Source: an uncultured Clostridia bacterium (GTDB lineage: Bacteria; Bacillota; Clostridia; TANB77; CAG-508). Taken from it: a stretch of DNA of 6,328 nt. The stretch is taken from NCBI GenBank assembly GCA_934177555.1, contig CAKPPL010000065.1, forward strand, positions 1 through 6,328, written 5' to 3'. The notes under the pieces were generated by a model. It was given only the letters and a program-made list of their open reading frames with translations. It was not told where the DNA came from and made no database searches. The position numbers were made by a program, and so were the translations under genes. This document shows, piece by piece, positions 5,614 through 6,328 of the stretch (its first letter is position 1; each line of letters opens with the position of its first letter).

Positions 5614-5660
5614 AAAAAAAGCAAGAAGAAAAAAATTGTCTAAAGAAAAAATTTTGCAAG

Positions 5661-5691
5661 CCATTGGGCAGAAAAGGAGGTCTTTCAATGG
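5661..5691 (+). promoter_or_regulatory. Possible start-codon-occluding hairpin in the oxidoreductase leader
   Basis: CCATTG (5661-5666) is exactly complementary to CAATGG (5686-5691), which contains the ATG start (5688-5690). The Shine-Dalgarno AGGAGG (5675-5680) would sit in the loop. A competing small hairpin (GCC 5660-5662 with GGC 5667-5669) uses the same left arm, so two alternative folds are possible. No known riboswitch class is recognisable. A regulatory role is inference; a 6-bp stem can occur by chance. Confidence 0.35.
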
Positions 5692-6328
5692 AAAGAAAAG
5701 TAAAAGTTGTACAATATGGAGTAGGCAAAATGAGTGTATATACAATGAGATATGTATATGAAAAAGGTGGAGAAATAGTAGGAGCAATAGACATCAATCC
5801 AAATGTAATTGGAAAAGATATTGGAGAAATATTAGGAACAGAAGAAAAGGGCGTAAAAGTAGTAAGTGCAGAAAATGCAAGAGAGATGTTAGAAGAAACA
5901 AGACCAGACATAGTAATAGTAACAACAATGAGTTTAATAAAAGATTTAGAAAATCCATTAATGTTATGTGCAGAACTTGGACTAAATGCAATAACAACAT
6001 GTGAAGAAGCATTTTATCCAGAAAATTCAAATCCAACATTAACAAATAGAATTGATGAATTAGCAAAGAAAAATAATTGCACAATTACAGGAAGTGGATA
6101 TCAAGATATATATTGGGGACAATTAATATCATCAATCGCAGGATCAACACAAAAAATCACAAAAATAAAAGGAAGTTCAAGCTATAATGTTGAAGAATAT
6201 GGAATAGCATTAGCTAAAGCACATGGAGCAGGTTTAACACTTGAAGCATTTGATAAAGAAATAGCAGCAGGAGATAGAATATCAAATGAAGAAAGACAAA
6301 AAGTAATAAATAGTGGAGAATATTTACC
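5688..6328 (+). CDS. NAD(P)-dependent oxidoreductase, 2,4-diaminopentanoate dehydrogenase / dihydrodipicolinate reductase-like; 3' end beyond window
   Basis: The first 213 codons plus two bases are visible; relatives are about 340-360 residues. The ATG at 5688 is seven bases after AGGAGG. The N-terminus is a Rossmann fold: VKVVQYGVGKMS (5-16) as the dinucleotide-binding loop, AIDINPNVIGKDIGEILG (33-50) with an acidic residue (D35) at the end of strand 2, and PDIVIVTTMS (73-82). NAITTCEEAFYP (100-111) and ITGSGYQDIYWG (133-144) fit the 'N-I-T-EE--YP' and 'GTG--P' positions of the diaminopentanoate dehydrogenase family, followed by the start of the C-terminal substrate domain (KIKGSSSYNVEEYG, 159-172). 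In amino-acid-fermenting clostridia that enzyme oxidises 2,4-diaminopentanoate in ornithine breakdown. No ornithine-pathway genes are visible here, so the substrate is not assigned. The third glycine of the usual GxGxxG is Ser. Confidence 0.8.
   Translation, partial: MERKVKVVQYGVGKMSVYTMRYVYEKGGEIVGAIDINPNVIGKDIGEILGTEEKGVKVVSAENAREMLEETRPDIVIVTTMSLIKDLENPLMLCAELGLNAITTCEEAFYPENSNPTLTNRIDELAKKNNCTITGSGYQDIYWGQLISSIAGSTQKITKIKGSSSYNVEEYGIALAKAHGAGLTLEAFDKEIAAGDRISNEERQKVINSGEYL

Noticed and set aside
5620..5687. T-box or known riboswitch upstream of the oxidoreductase
   Set aside because: No T-box AGGGTGGNACCGCG sequence, no specifier hairpin and no terminator/antiterminator pair; the leader is too short.
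1..6328. CRISPR array or toxin-antitoxin module
   Set aside because: No regularly spaced direct repeats were found, and neither XRE protein has an adjacent co-directional toxin-like gene.

Overview
The window is very AT-rich, with A- and T-ending codons throughout (AGA for Arg, GGA, ACA, GCA), strong AGGAGG-type ribosome binding sites, a CCA-encoding tRNA and TGG as the only Trp codon. This fits a low-GC Firmicute, most likely a clostridial or related anaerobe. The species cannot be read from the sequence.

Layout. (1) 1-152: 3' part of a tRNA-Leu(UAA) followed by a strong intrinsic terminator. (2) About 150-600: a decayed insertion sequence on the minus strand. Fragments of a transposase/integrase-type protein remain, and one end carries a subterminal repeat. 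(3) 675-2567: a membrane protein of the DUF2207 type with its own promoter. (4) 2689-3093: a 134-residue protein of unknown function with its own near-consensus promoter and its own terminator. (5) 3216-4820: pyrG, CTP synthase, complete. (6) 4882-5121 (minus) and 5284-5502 (plus): two small divergently transcribed XRE/Cro-type helix-turn-helix proteins. Promoters and dyad-symmetric candidate operators lie between them. (7) 5688 to the end: the first 213 codons of a Rossmann-fold NAD(P)-dependent oxidoreductase of the 2,4-diaminopentanoate dehydrogenase / dihydrodipicolinate reductase-like family.

The genes look like separate transcription units rather than one operon, because nearly every gene has its own recognisable promoter and most have a terminator. 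pyrG and the terminal oxidoreductase share the same promoter elements (TTGAAA and TGATAAAAT). pyrG and the minus-strand regulator converge on one bidirectional hairpin terminator. I see no large undescribed system. The parts most worth a second look are the divergent regulator pair with its operators, the IS remnant beside the tRNA gene, a hairpin that could occlude the start codon of the oxidoreductase, and the unknown 134-residue protein.
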